A stretch of 64,000 nt of DNA from positions 50,839,495 to 50,903,494 of the forward strand of contig OZ026528.1 of NCBI GenBank assembly GCA_964019695.1, written 5' to 3'. The notes under the pieces were generated by a model, which searched no databases, was not told the DNA's origin, and saw only the letters and a list, made by a program, of their open reading frames with translations. Numbering within the stretch: the stretch's first letter is position 1; each line of letters starts with the position of its first letter. Position numbers and translations under genes: made by a program. This DNA is from Loripinus fragilis (lineage: Eukaryota > Mollusca > Bivalvia > Lucinida > Lucinidae). Positions 10,500 through 25,400 of this stretch are shown piece after piece.

Positions 10500-10596
10500 C
10501 TAGTCTGTTTTAACTTGTCTTCCCTTGAACTCGTCCATTAAATTCTGTGCTCCCAGCATATCCAGTACCTGGTAACCTACTCGAGCTGGAAGAAAC
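10500..10596 (-). CDS. SDR16C5: SDR16C-like exon 6 (C-terminus and stop)
   Basis: The acceptor TTCTTTTCAG precedes the exon. It completes G290 and encodes residues 291-321, starting [18 protein letters not shown] and ending GRQVKTD, then TAG. The C-terminal [11 protein letters not shown] matches the family tail. The last 18 nt and the stop overlap the sequence from which the 45-bp minisatellite appears to derive. Confidence 0.88.
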
Positions 10597-13500
10597 CTGA
10601 AAAGAATAACAAAAAATAGATAATTGAAACTACAAGTACTCACTGTGGTCATACTGCTACAACAATTTGGGTCTCGTCACTTATTTCGGTGTTAAGGTAA
10701 CTTTCTCATCATGTTCAATTTCTTCATTTAATCACAGATAAACGCCCCAAAAGCTTGGGTTCCGATTGATTTTTGTTCATCAAATTCACATTGTATCTTT
10801 TAGCTTTAAAATTACATGAAAACGTTAACTTTTGATGTCTAGGCATGAAATAACTAAGGTTTTGTCATCTTGGATGATTAACAAAAGACAAAACCGTATG
10901 ATTATGACTAAACGTTAATTGACAATTTTTTAGTATAACTGTAAAAATACACATTTAAAATCTGATTTTATCTCCGTTTTGGCAAGACAACACAGAGGAT
11001 GTTAACTAGAGGATGCAATCTCGAAGCAAACATATTCGAAAGTTCTCATTTTTATCTGCCTTTATTTGAAGGTAATGATCTACCTTCATCAGTAAACAAC
11101 GGAGTAATTTTGCCCTTTGGCGAGGGTTTTATTTTCACACAAAAAGAAGCGAAAATAAAACCCTCTCAAAAATTTCCGAAATGCTTGAATTTTGAATATT
11201 TGCTGCTTTGTCTGATGCTTAGAGAATTTCTCATCAATTCCATCCAAAAATTTCTAGAAAATAATAGACAATGAAAAAAATGAAAATTTTGACCGATACA
11301 TGTACTCGATTTGAGCATTTTTTCAAATCTTGAATAGTTGAACTTTCATCATTTCAAAGCACATAGTGCACTTCCCCAGGCCTAAAATCACTCAAAAATC
11401 AATAGTTCAAGCCCCTGTGGTGAAATGGGCAGTGTGTGTTAAGTAAAGCCAAATAAAAAAAAAACATTTTTGAGCTAATAAGCACAAATAACTTTTTCAA
11501 AGTTCTATATCCTCTTGAAAAAGTAGTTCGGGATCAGCTGGCTACACACTGTCCACAACATTTTCCAGTATTCTATGCCTGTTGAAAACAGTAAAGATCC
11601 AGATCAGCTCGCTTCATCAAAAGCCAGCTGATCAGGATCCACACTGTTTAACATCCAAATGATATATTAAAATTTAATACTAATGAAATTGCACCACTAA
11701 TTGGACTGGAAATCAGTTCATTTTATGTTTAAAGCTCATAGAATTGTTCAGTGTGTCCTGGGCCACGTAGCGCAGTTGGCAGCAATTTTAACTGCAGATC
11801 CAGGGATCGTGAGTTTGATCCCGGCCTGGTCCCATACTTTCGTGGAGAATGGTCATGAAATAATTTCTATGGCCATTCTCTTCTTCCCCGCTGATTCAAG
11901 AAGGGTTGTTGTCAGTTACAAGTGAAAGTACATGTACGTATGTGCACGAAGTACTAGTTAATCGCTTAGCCAAGCTTGCCCAGGAAATAGTGTGGTTAGG
12001 TGAACTGACTGTCTCGACATGACCATAGCTGTTGACTGGGAGGTAAAGCATCAAACTAAACAAAAAAATCAGTCTGAACTTATTGGAGCATTGGTGCTTA
12101 TTTGATTCAAAATGGTAATGCTTAATTAAGGTTACTTGTCATGATAGATAGGATATTTAATATAGGGGCAAGCTCATGAGCTAATGGTTATGGCATGATA
12201 AAAAAAAATAGTGTGTTTTGGGTAACAGGTCTAAAAACTTAGGGTAGGGTAGGCACACATTTTTTTTAAAATATTTTATTTTTCTGGAAAAAAAATATTT
12301 TTATGCATTTCGAAAGGCATTTCGCCTTTCAAAATGCATAAAATTATATATTTTTTCAGTAAACTTGAAAAAAATTCTAGGTTTCACCAGTAAATTTAGG
12401 TTGGCCGGGTTAAACACAGGTATTTTTTTACTCTGCATCCTGGTTAATTTTGCAGGTCGGCGATGATCACAAATGCACTGTTTTTAAACAAAATACAGAT
12501 TTGATTGCCAAAAACTGTATTTTCTATCATCATAGTTCAGTGTTATTGATCTCGAAAATGTGCATACTTGCCATCGGAAATCCGTTTTGTTAAAAAATTG
12601 CATTTAGGGTTGCTACTTAGAACTTTGATATCGACCATTTCCAATAGTTTTTCTTGCGTCGCGGCCCATATTATGTGCCAGCATAATTATTTTATGAGAT
12701 TTTGGTACTTATAACATGGGCAAGCAGAAAAGACTTGCACAAGCCAGAGCCTCCCCTGCTCACTGACTCTCACAAAATTTTTATGTAAATAATAGATCAG
12801 ACCGAAACCTAGACTTTTAGCCTCACTGGAGAGCTCTTATATTGACATCTGTAGTAGATGTAATTATTGCATCTATGGATCTATACCAACAACTACCATG
12901 CTACATCTTATCCTATGCTGACATGCCAGAAGAAACCTTTTTAAATTTTAAATTAAATAAAGTATTTGACATGTATAAGTATCATGTAGTTAAAAGATAT
13001 CAATATGAAAACAGATTCACAGCAAACTAATCAGGACTTTTTAAGTCTAGTTCTAAGTATGACTTTACACATATTCGATAAATACCATTTACCCCAACAC
13101 CGCTTGACTTGTAAACCAGGGGTCGCAGGTTCGATTCACGGCGTCACCAGTCTGTCGGATGAGACTTTAAGCCGTGGCCCCGTCTCCATATGACCTTAGC
13201 TGTTGGTGGGACGTTAAATACAAAACACATCAACCATTTACCCCTGGACTGACCCATATTTCATGAATGAACTGCTCCTATATGGTTTGCTAGCTGTCAG
13301 AATATTTTGGCATAAATATTTATCCCTAAAAGGCCTAAATTTTTATGTATTTTAACCCTTAAAATGCAATAATTAAGAAAAAATGTCTGTGTTGTCTACT
13401 ACATATTTTTGCTAATAAAAAAAAAATTTGCAGAAGACAAAGGCAGAAGGCTTTTGTTGTGATTGGTGCTTTAAAGGTCGAGTATAAAACAAACCACGGC

Positions 13501-16411
13501 AACCAATCCATCTCCTTCATCGCATAAAATCAATACTGTGTTATGAAGAAGAGGGACCCGTTTCCTATAAATGAGATGAACCATAATTTTGGCTAAATCG
13601 TTATTTTCTCTAAACAATAAAAAAATTTAGAAATCCGAAAATGCTCTTCGATGGCCTTGGTGTTTACCTTCCACATACATGAAATAGTGTCCCCTGGCAC
13701 ATAAACTGATTCTAGAATATGTGTTGAAGTTGAAAAAATGTAATTTTTCTTCGTTACAAAACAGTTTAAGCTGTCAAGCAGAATATCCACTTAAAACCAA
13801 TATCAGTGTTGAAAAGTTTAATGAATGTCTCATCGAATAGCATTGCCCGATTTCTAAATTTTGCTCTCAAAATTATAGGAAATGGAGAGTTTAATCCAAC
13901 TGGTATATGTGAAGAAGGAGATGGATTGGTGGCCGTGCATAAGTTGCATTTGACCTTGGATCACAGTCATACTCTTATATAGTTTGGATTGAATTTTTTT
14001 TATATTTTTTACAGTACTTAGTTGTTTGGTGTTTAACGACGGATCAACCCCTGTGAGTCCTTAGCATCAAGCTAACATAGGTTTAGATAAACTAATTTTT
14101 TGAGCGTATAATTATAAATATTTTTTTACCCATCGGTTTTACCATATGTTTTGGGTGCTCAAAAGAACCATCTATTTGAGACTGTTCTTTTGAGCACCCA
14201 CAACATATGTTTTGGTTGAGAAAAAAGAAAGTTATATTTGGCACATGCTCTTAACTAAAGTCCTGAGCTAATGACCCAAAGGTGTGAATATTTCTCAACA
14301 GTTCTGATTTCCAGCTAGTCCATTAAGTAGCACAGTGGATCGGGGGTAGACTTGAGATGGAAGGGATGCTGGTTTGATTCACCAGAGGTACTTTGTCCTA
14401 CAGCTAGATACTTTATCCTCTGCTCAGTACTGGTTCAACCTAGGATGACAGGAAATTGTTGGCTGGACTGTAAAGCAACAAAAACAAACAAACCAACGAG
14501 TCCATTTGTGCAATTTCCTTGGTTCCGATAAAAACAGGATGGATCTTGAATCATTGGAAACAAGCTAATCTGGGTCTACACAGTTTAGTAGATATAGGTA
14601 TCAAATTTTGAAGTAAAAAAAAACCCACAAAAAGTGCTTATTAGAAAAAACAAGAGGGCCCTGGGTCCCTCACCTGAGAATGACTGATCAATGGAGTGGA
14701 GCCATTCCTGAAATTTTGGTAGAGTGCATCATGAGGAACAATCCTGTGAAATTATTTTGAATTTGGGTCAGTGGTTCAGGAGATGAAGTTTAAAAGATTT
14801 CTTATCTGTTGCTCTGGCAGTCCTCCTATTTGGTAAAGCAGAACCATTTATGCATTTTGAAAGAGGGCATCATGGGCAATATTCATGTGAAGTTATATGG
14901 AATTTGGACCAGTGGTTCAGGAGGAAATGTCATTAAAAGACATGTCTTATCTAGAGCTCTGGCAGCCCCTTTGTTAGGTGGAGCAGAACCATTTATGCAA
15001 TTTTGGTAGAAGGCACCATGAGGAACAATGCTGTGAAATTATTTTGAATTTGGACAAGTGGTTCAGGAGGAGATGTTGTTTAAAGAAATTTCTTATCTGG
15101 AGCTCTGATTGCCCCTTTGTTCAGTGAAGCGGAACCATTTGAGCAATTGATAGAGGGCATTATGAGGAAAAATTCTGTGAATTTATTGTGAATTTGGGCC
15201 AGTGGTTCAGGAGATGTCGGGAGCTCTGGCAGCCCTCCTGTTCAGTGGAGCGGAACCATTAATGCACTGTTGAAAGGGCATCATGGGGAACATTCATGTT
15301 AAGTAATATGAAATTTGGACAAATGGTTCAGGAAGAGATGTTGTTTAAAGATATTTCTTATCTGGAGCTCTGGCGACCCTTTTGTTCAGCTGAGCAGAAT
15401 GATTTGTGCAATTTGGGTAGGAGTATTATGAGGAACAATTCTGTGAAATTATTGTGAAATTGGACCAGTGGTTCAGGAGGAAATGCCGTTTAAAGATATT
15501 TCTAATTTCGAGCTCTGGCGGCCCTTTTGTTCAGCGGGGCGGAACCATTAGTGCAATTTTGGTAGAGGGTATCAAAAGAGGAACAATTCTGTGAAATAAT
15601 TTTGACTTTGGACCAGTGGTTCAGGAGGAAATGTTGTTTAAAAATATTTCTTATCTGGAGCTCTGGCTGCCCTTTTGTTCAGCGTAGCTGAACCATTTGT
15701 GCAATTTTGGAAGAGGGTAAATGAGGATTAATTCTGTGAAATATTTTTGAATTTGGACTAGTGGTTCAAGAGGAGATGCCTTTTAAAGATATTTCTTATC
15801 TGGAGCTCTGGTGGCCCTATTATTCAGCAGATCAGAACCATTTGTGAAATTTTGATAGAAGGCATCAAGAGGAACAATTCTGTGAAATAATTTTTAATTA
15901 ATCAGACCAATGGTTCAAGAGATGTCGTTTAATAATATTTCTTATCTGGAGCTCTGGCAGCCCATTTGTTCAGCGGAGCAGAACCATTTGTGCAATTTTG
16001 ATAGTAGACATAATGAGGAACGATTCTGTGAAATAATTTTTAATTTGGAAGATTGGTTCAAGAGAAGATGTCGTTAAAAGATATTTCATATCTGGAGCTC
16101 TGGCAGCCCTTTTGTTTAGTGGAGCAAAACCATTTGCGCAATTTTGGTAGAGGGTATTATAAGGAACAATTCTGTGAATTTATTTTGAATATGGGCCGGT
16201 GGTTCAGGAGTTGTTTGAAAGATTTCTTATCTGGAGCTCTGGCGGCCCTTCTGTTATGTGTAGCGGAACCATTTATGCAATATTGAAAGAGGGCATCATG
16301 GGGAACATTCATGTGAAGTTATATGAAATCTGGACCAGTGGTTCAGAAGGAGATTTCGTTTAAAGAAAAAGTTTACGGACGGACGGACGAAGACCGATCA
16401 CAATACCTCAC

Positions 16412-16442
<31 letters not shown>

Positions 16443-19400
16443 AGGTTAAAATCTTGTCAATTTCAAATATCTCTGCATGCTGGGTAATTTGCATGCTTTT
16501 ATTGTCATTTTTTTTCAAAACTAACTTTTTTGAAAAATTCTTGCAGTAATACCATCCGTGTCAAACAGTTTGGAGCCAGATCAGGCCCAAAAACATATCC
16601 TGATCTGAATCTAAACAGTTTGAAAAGTTTATCAGCAGACAACAAGGCCCAACTAGCTGGCAAAGAGATAAATGTATCGTATAACATTTATTTTGGCAAT
16701 AGCAAGCTACTGAAGCAGTTTTAAAGCAAAGCATTAGTGAGTGATGAAGAGAGAGCCTATCCAACTTGCCTGAAATTCTAGTCAGTTTTGGATTGTCTCC
16801 CTTTGAAGTCATCCATACAATTACTTATCTCCATCCTATCATTAAGTAGCTGTATACATTTGGCTGGTAGTATGCTGTGAATATGAAAAATGTTTTTAAC
16901 TCTTTGCATGCTGGGTAATTTTTCATTCTTTAGTTGTCATCTGCTGACTTTTTCATAATGAACGCTTCAGAAATACTATCAGAGTGTCAAAATATTTGTA
17001 TCCAGACCAGTACCGACATTGTGTCAAGTAAACGATTTCGGACTGACTTTATTGACCTTAAGGCAACATCAGCCTGGAAGGCTGTAGACAATAAATTTTG
17101 TGATATCTTTTTTCATTTTTGATGAAGATGAAGGATTTTTATTTCATCTCTTTTCTTGCTTGTGGCGATATTTGTCATCCGCTGATAACCTGTACAAATA
17201 GTATGGACTCGGATCAGAACCAACAAAATATCAGTCCTACTCTAGGTACAAATCCATTTCACACTTTGATAGTGTTCCTGAAAGAATTTTTATTTAAAAA
17301 GTTGAATTTGAAATATATCTGCAGACAACAAAAAATCATGAAAAATTTCCCAACATGCAAAATTAAGAGAATCATCTGATATTACATTGGTTTAAGGCTT
17401 GGTCCGAATTCAAAATGGTAGCTCCTTCACTACTAGTGGTGACTTAAATTCCTGTCTGATGATAATCTTCGTCAACAGCTCGGACCCAAAATGTTAGGCT
17501 TGATCTGGATCCAAACTGTTTGACATTCTGATGGTATTCCTGAAAGATTTTTGTAGCTCACCTGAGCATTTATAAGCTAGCTAGGCTCATGGGTGAGCTA
17601 ATAGTATACCAATGACTCTAGCACCTGTGGCAAGTCATCCTTTCATCAGTATTTTCAAATATCTTCTAGGCCAAATGAACTCATATGGAGACTCCTTCGA
17701 ATGGGGAAACAAAAAATTGTTCAAATGGCCCTGGCCACATGACAAAGATGGCTGCCATACCCATATATGGTAAAAACCCTTTTAAATCTTCTTCAAAACC
17801 AGAATGCTGATGACCTTGGTATGCAACATTGGGGATGTGGGACCGACCAAGTTTGTTCAAATGATGATCCTAGGTTGACCTTGACCTACTTATTGATGAG
17901 GTAAAATTTGAAACCAAACGCATTTTAATGGGAATTTTTTAATGAAACCTGTTAAAGCCAGTCATAACAGTTAAACACTTTAGTAGTAGAGATATTTTAA
18001 CTTCACAAGACAATGACTATAAATAAGTCCCACAGGTCAAGGTTGACCATTGAATTTTTAGTTGGAGGTTGCTAATGTTTGAAACCCATTAATATATTAA
18101 AACATACTTTTCTCAGAAACCAATAGGCCAATTGAACTAAAAAAAGCTATGTGCATTAAGGGGCTATTCTGGCCAACCTATGAGGCTAAAAGATAAAAAT
18201 TGCTTTTCACCAAAATTTTATTAGTTTATTAGAACAATAGCCGAAGTGTCTGATATAAATTTGACCGTTGCTATGGGAGCTAGCCGCAAAAATAGGCTGA
18301 AAATAGGTAATTGACCATTTTAGATCAAATTCGAGACAATTATACAGAGAAATTAACATAAGCACAAGCAAATACCAAAAATATATTTTAACAGAATGAT
18401 GATTACGGTTTCACACAACATATTAAAAGGGTTTTTTTTGGTATTTGGCTGTGTTGATATCTAATTCCTAAAAATCAATCTCTCAAAGCCTTAAATTTGA
18501 TCCAAAATGTTAATTTATCTATTTTAAGCCTATTTGGTGGCCATTTTTGTTACTATGGCAAGGGTAAAAGTGGTTTAAATGCCAGACTTGTGCACTCAGA
18601 TTATTCTTCTAAACAATCAATCAGAAGAAATTAGTGAAAAATTCAGTTTTTGGCTCCAGAGGGGGCCAAATTATTCCCTTAATGTCATAGTTCTTCTTTC
18701 ATATGGAGACTCCTTATTGAAGGGGAATAAATGATTATATAAATGGTCTTGCCAATAATTGGTATAAATCATACAAAAATCTTCTCTGGAACCAAAAGGC
18801 CCTGTTATATATAGCATTTGGGATGTGGGTGCTACCAAGTTTGTTCAAATGATGATCTGATGCTCTAGGTTGACATTTAAGAAATAGATTCGCGCTCGCA
18901 GTAATTTGTTGCTTAATATATCACTGGCTGGAGGTCAGTCGTTTAAGTGAATAAATCATGAGCGCGAAGCGCGAATGATTTATCCACTAACGACTGACCG
19001 ACAGACAGTGATATATTAAGAAACAAATCACTGTCAGTGCGAATTTATTTCGATTCTAACACACAACAAGAAATGTCACAAACACGTGACGAATGCCCCC
19101 AAAGGAATTGGTCTAGTATAAGACACATTTGAGGAAAGATAGCTGTAATATAGCAGGAAAAAACTAGAAATGAGGCCAGAAGTCAATGTCAAGGTCAAAA
19201 TGACTCAAAATGGTATGCACCACTCCGCCATCCCAAGAGGAATCACCACCCCAAATTTGGGATTCCTACATCAAATAATATAGGAGATATGCTCTGGACG
19301 AGGTCAGAGGTCAAGGTCACAGTGACCCAAAAATGGTTTGTGACACTCAGGTATCCCAAGATGCATTTACATACCAAATTTGGAATTCCTATTTCAAAGA

Positions 19401-22400
19401 ATATAGGAGATATGCAACAGTTTCTAGAAACTAGGTCAGAGGTCAAGTTCAAGGTCACAGTGACTAAATTATGGTAAGCGACACTTCGTCATCCCAAGAT
19501 GCATCCACACACCAAATTTGAGATTCCTACCTCAAATAATATAAGAGATATGCTCTGGGCATGATTATTCTAAAAACTAGGTCAGAGGTCAAGGTCACAG
19601 TGACCCGAAAATGGTACATGACACTCCGCTATCCCAAGATGCATCCACACACCAAAATTGGAATTCCTAACTCAAAGAATATATGAGATATGCTCGAGAC
19701 ACAATAATTCTTAAAACTAGGTCAGAGGTCAAGGTCACAGTGACCCAAAAATGGTATGCTACACCCCGTCATCCCAAGATGTATTTACACACCAAAGTTG
19801 GAATTCCTATCTCAAAGAATATAGGAGATATGCACCAGACTCAATGCAGTTTCTAGAAACAAGGTCAGAGGTCAAGTTCAAGGTCACAGTGACCCAATTA
19901 TGGTATGTGACACTTTTACATCCCAAGATGCATCCACACACCAAATTTGAGATTCCTACCTCAAATAATATAAGAGATATGCTCCGGACACGATTTTTCA
20001 AAAAACTAGGTCAAAGGTCAAGGCCAAGGTCACAGTGACCCGAAAATGGTACGCGACACTCCGCCATCCCAAGATGTATCCACACACCAAATTTGGAATT
20101 CCTAACTCAAAGAATATAAGAGATATGCTCCGGACACGATAATTCTTAAAACTAGGTCAGAGGTCAAGGTCACAGTGACCAAAAATTGGCATGTGACACC
20201 CCCTCATCCCAAGATGCATTTACACACCAAATTTGGAATTCCTATTTCAAAGAATATAGGAGATATGCACCAGACTCAATGCAGTTTTCAAGAAACTGGG
20301 TCAGAGGTCAAGTTCAAGGTCACAGTGACCTAATTATGGTACGCGACTTTTCTTCATCCCAAGATGCATCCACACACTAAATTTGAGATTCCTAACTCAA
20401 ATAATATAAGAGATATGCTCCGGACATGATTATTATAAAAACTAGGTCAGAGGTCAAGGTCAAGGTCACAGTGACCCGAAAATGGTACGCGACACTCCGC
20501 CATCCCAAGATGTATCCACACACTAAATTTGGAATTCCTAACTCAAAGAATATAGGAGATATGGACCGGACACGAAAGCGGGACGGACGGACTGACGGAC
20601 GGACGGACTGACGGACGGACGGACAGTGCGATTACTATATGCCTCCCAAAGTTCCTTTGGGGGCATAAAAAGATTAAAAATATGAACGAATCCTTCATAG
20701 TCTTTAACGATTCCGCCATCTTGAACAGACTGTCAGAATTTCCCGCAACTCTTGTTCAGACTGAAACGCGTATTTTTACGTACATTTTGAACGTCAAGTA
20801 GTTGTGAAAACGACGTTACGCCGTCTATTGTGATGGATGACGTCATGAAAATCCAACGGGCGACTGAATGACGTCACGTTGGTCCGTGCCCAGTCTGTGC
20901 AGTGATATATCAACCAATAAATCACTGAGTTTAACCATTGGCTATATAGGCGAGGTGTGTTAGAATAACCTACTACTTTATTTCCTTATTTTTTAAAATG
21001 GGAATACATGTAATCTTGAAAAGTTGATTTTTTAACGACTGCTGAAACCAAAGTACTTAAAATCATTTAAAGTACATCAGCAGCTGAGAATTCGAAAGCA
21101 GGCAACATTTTCATTTTGATTTAATTGGGTTGAACCAGTACTAAAATGAAAATGGTTAGGAGGAAAGGCGTATATAGGGTAAATACAGAGGCTTTGTCAT
21201 CTGCTGATAAACTTTGCAAACAGTTTGGATCCACTCAGAGCTGATGTTTTGTCAGGATCCAAACCATTTGACACTCTGATAGACTAAGTGATGCTGAAAG
21301 AAGTTTTTGAAGAATCACGGTTTACCTACCCTTTTAAAGCAAAGAAGAAATAGAGAATTCTGGGTAAAATGATCATCTCACGGTTACACAACACAGCATC
21401 AACTATTCTGTTGGCTACATCTTCTGGTTCCATGATTGGTAGTAAAAATGGAAATCTAAAACAGATGAATGTACAATCAATTTGTCCAGATTGACAAAAC
21501 AAAATTTAGCACTAGAATTGTTTTACTACGAAAAAACAGATATCTCCCCCCTTTTGATGTCAAAAGCGCAAGTCATTAAATACAATTTCAAACAGAAACA
21601 TTAAATACAATTTCTAACGGAAATTCTAGTCATTTCATGCAGACAATCAGCTTGTATCTAGTAAAGATATCTGTCAATGTAGTTAACTATTGCACAATCA
21701 TAACCTGGTATAAAATAGTCATAGATAATTGTTTTTGTGATTGACAAATATTCAAGGGAAATAACTGAGTATAAATGACACAGTTACTATTCTTGCACTC
21801 TGCACTTCGACTCATGTTGGTTGATACTTGTATAAAGTTTCGTGAATATAGCTTAAGCGGTTTTCAATTTATAGAGCGGACATGGTTTTTGTGATGGACA
21901 AAGTTCTAAGGAAAATAACTCAAAAAGTATAGAAGGCAGATGTACTATTCTTGCACTCTGCACGTCATCTCATGCTGATTGATATTTGTATAAAGTTTCA
22001 TGAATATAGCTTAAGGGGTTTTCAAGTTATAGAGCGGACACGATTTTTGTGATGCACAAAGTTCCAAGGGAAATAACTCAAAAAATATAAAAGGCAGATT
22101 TACCATTCTTGCACTCTGCACGTCATCTCATGCTGATTGATATTTGTATAAAGTTTCGTGAATAGAGCTTAAGCGGTTTTCAAGTTATAGAGCGGACACG
22201 ATTTTTGTGATGCACAAAGTTCAAAGGGAAATAACTCCAAAAGTATAAAAGGCAGAGTTACCATTCTTGCACTCTGCACGTCATCTCATGCTGATTGATA
22301 TTTGTATAAAGTTTCATGAATACAGCTTAAGCAGTTTTCAAGTTATAGAGCGGACACGATTTTTGTGATGCACAAAGTTCAAAGGGAAATAACTCCAAAA

Positions 22401-25400
22401 GTATAAAAGACAGAGTTACCATTCTTGCACTCTGCACGTCATCTCATGCTGATTGATATTTGTATAAAGTTTCGTGAATAGAGCTTAAGCGGTTTTCAAG
22501 TTATAGAGCGGACACGATTTTTGTGATGCACAAAGTTCAAAGGGAAATAACTCCAAAAGTATAAAAGGCAGAGTTACCATTCTTGCACTCTGCACATCAT
22601 CTCATGCTGATTGATATTTGTATAAAGTTTCGTGAATAGAGCTTGAGCGGTTTTCAAGTTATAGAGCGGACACGATATTTGTGATGCACAAAGTTCAAAG
22701 GGAAATAACTCCAAAAGTATAAAAGGCAGAGTTACCATTCTTGCACTCTGCACGTCATCTCATGCTGATTGATATTTGTATAAAGTTTCGTGAATAGAGC
22801 TTAAGCGGTTTTCAAGTTATAGAGCGGACACGATTTGTGACAAAGAAAAATGGACGCCCGGGGAAAAACAATATGTCTCCCGACCCTAAAGGGGGGAGAC
22901 ATAATAAAGTTTAAAATATTTCCTTATCCATCAATTTTAACATTTGTTGGGGGTGCTGGTTCTTTTTAGAAGCCACAGCATATGTTTCAGAAGTATAAAT
23001 GGAAATCTTAAAAGGAATTTACAATTATAAGTTCAGAGAGAGAAAAAAATGAGCATAAAAATATTTTTTTCTTATCCATGAAATTTTAAACATTTGTTTT
23101 GGGTGCTCAAAAGGAACGTCTCATTGGGACGGTTCTTTTGAGTACCCACAACATATGTTTCAGAAGTATAAATGAAAATCATAAATGCAATTAACAATTA
23201 TAGGTCCAGAGAGAAAAAAAATTGAGCATAAAATTAAATATTTTCTTATCCATCAATTTAAACATTTGTTTTTGGGTGCTCAAAAGAACTGCCTCATTGA
23301 GTCGGTTCTTTTGAGTACCCACAACATATGTTTTGGTTGAGAAATAAGACAAATAAATTTTAATTATGCACTCTATATAATGCCAAATCTCATCTTTGTC
23401 AATCTACTGTTTTAAACTGGTTTCAAGTCAAGTCAAGAAAGGTTAATAGAAACGAAATATATACACATCCATGGGAAACGACTCCATTTCAACTTGTGCA
23501 TGCTGAAAAAAAACTTGTCATCATTATGGATTTTGTTAAGTTGGAATAATGATCATCCCATGATGTGTCAAAAAGAGCAAACAATTTTATTTTTACATAT
23601 GTTGTTGGTAGTACTAAAAAGAATATATTTCATGTATAACTTAGTGTACAATCAAGTGTTATAAATGTTGCACAGGTTAAATATGCAATGCAAAAAATGG
23701 GATTTTGAGCACATGTACACGAATCAGTGCTCAGTGAAGCATAACAAAATAACTAATTGATTGGTATGTACATATAGGACATGTAAAGTGATAATTTCAA
23801 CCACATTCTGGAGTTGAATTTATACTCATAAAACATTTTGGAAGAGAGGGTCAGCATGGATCATGAACAGGTCCTATTCTCTGAATCCAATGTGTCCCAA
23901 ATTTAATTTGAATTACAGTCGAACTTTGATCGCTCCAACTCGCCTGTCTCGAACACCAGGGATCGCTCAAACTCGTTCGTCGGTCCCAGCAATTTCCCTA
24001 TACATTTAATGTTAAAATACACCCCAGGCTCGAACAGTGATGGCTCAAACTCTCGAACTCAAAGCATGGTCCGCGGGGCGATTTTTTCATGTAAAAACGC
24101 TATGATGGCTCGAACCAAATATTTCTTTACATGAATCAGTCACACGCTTGATTTTAGTTCATTTTTATTTTCATAAGCGCTCCGTGACAAAGATGATTTT
24201 ACCTGACTTAGGAGCCGAACCTGTGAAGCAATTAGCGGCAATTTATCAGATCAAAGATTTGATAAAGTGCTCACTTGTCACCACTTAGTAGGGCAGCCGA
24301 AAATGATTAAAGACAATAAGTTGTTTTGTAATCAAGAATTCACGCGTCAAAATGAGTAAAACATGCCTGGCTGGATAAAGACAGGCATCAGATTGTGCGG
24401 CGGTACAGTCTGATCGGCGTCTTTGTTGTAAACATCCTGGGGAGTTTGTCATTTTTTTCATGTTTTTATTCATTGTTATTAATTGAAACTTGCACATTGT
24501 AATAAATAATAAGAAACAAACTTGTTTTTTTCTTTTATTGTTCTAAAGGAAACGATAAACAACCGAACATTAAACTGTAGCGACACATGAACAGGAACAT
24601 TCACCCACAAGAAGACAAACGGTACAGCTGACTCGATAGCAAATGCATTGATCAGCCTAAGCATATGCGCATGGTGATAAATGTATTTACTTTCGCTAAC
24701 AAATGTAGCTTGTCATTTTAACTCTAGCATGCAAAGGCTTATTGATCAGTGACAGGTGTCACGTGCGCTTTGCAACTTTGGTCGATAAAAAACGTGGTGT
24801 CCGTGATGACATAAAGTACACATGAACCAACTTAAAAATTGTCAGGCTAGGTATCGCTCGAACACATGGATGGGTCGAACTCTCACCGATGGTCCCGACG
24901 AGTTCGAGCCATCGAAGTTTGACTGCAGTAAGTATTTCGAAAAATTGAAGTTCGAATTTTCGAGGTTTAACTATGTGTGTGAGTTACAAATGGGCCAGCA
25001 TATAAGATTCTGTTATCTATTGCATATATGAGCAAATGCCTCTATTAAATGCAAATACTGATGTATCCAGCAGGGATATAGGGGTCTGACCATTTGTCTA
25101 TGGCTTCATCTAAATCAACACTAATGCACAGACTTGGCCTGAACCTTTATTGCTCCATGATGCTGCAATAACTCCCTTAGCCTAATGTGCTGGCTTAAAC
25201 AGATAAACACTGAAATTACTACTCTTTGCTTTGTATTTCTAAAAGAAATGTGACAAATAAGATTTCTTCTCCCCCCCCCCCCCTCAAAGGTAGGGTCAGT
25301 AAACAGGAAACACTTTTTTGCCTTATCTAGTGATAATTTTGTGTCTTGACATCTCCGTCAGAGAAAATCATGACCTACCTTGTTTTAGCACCTTCAAACA

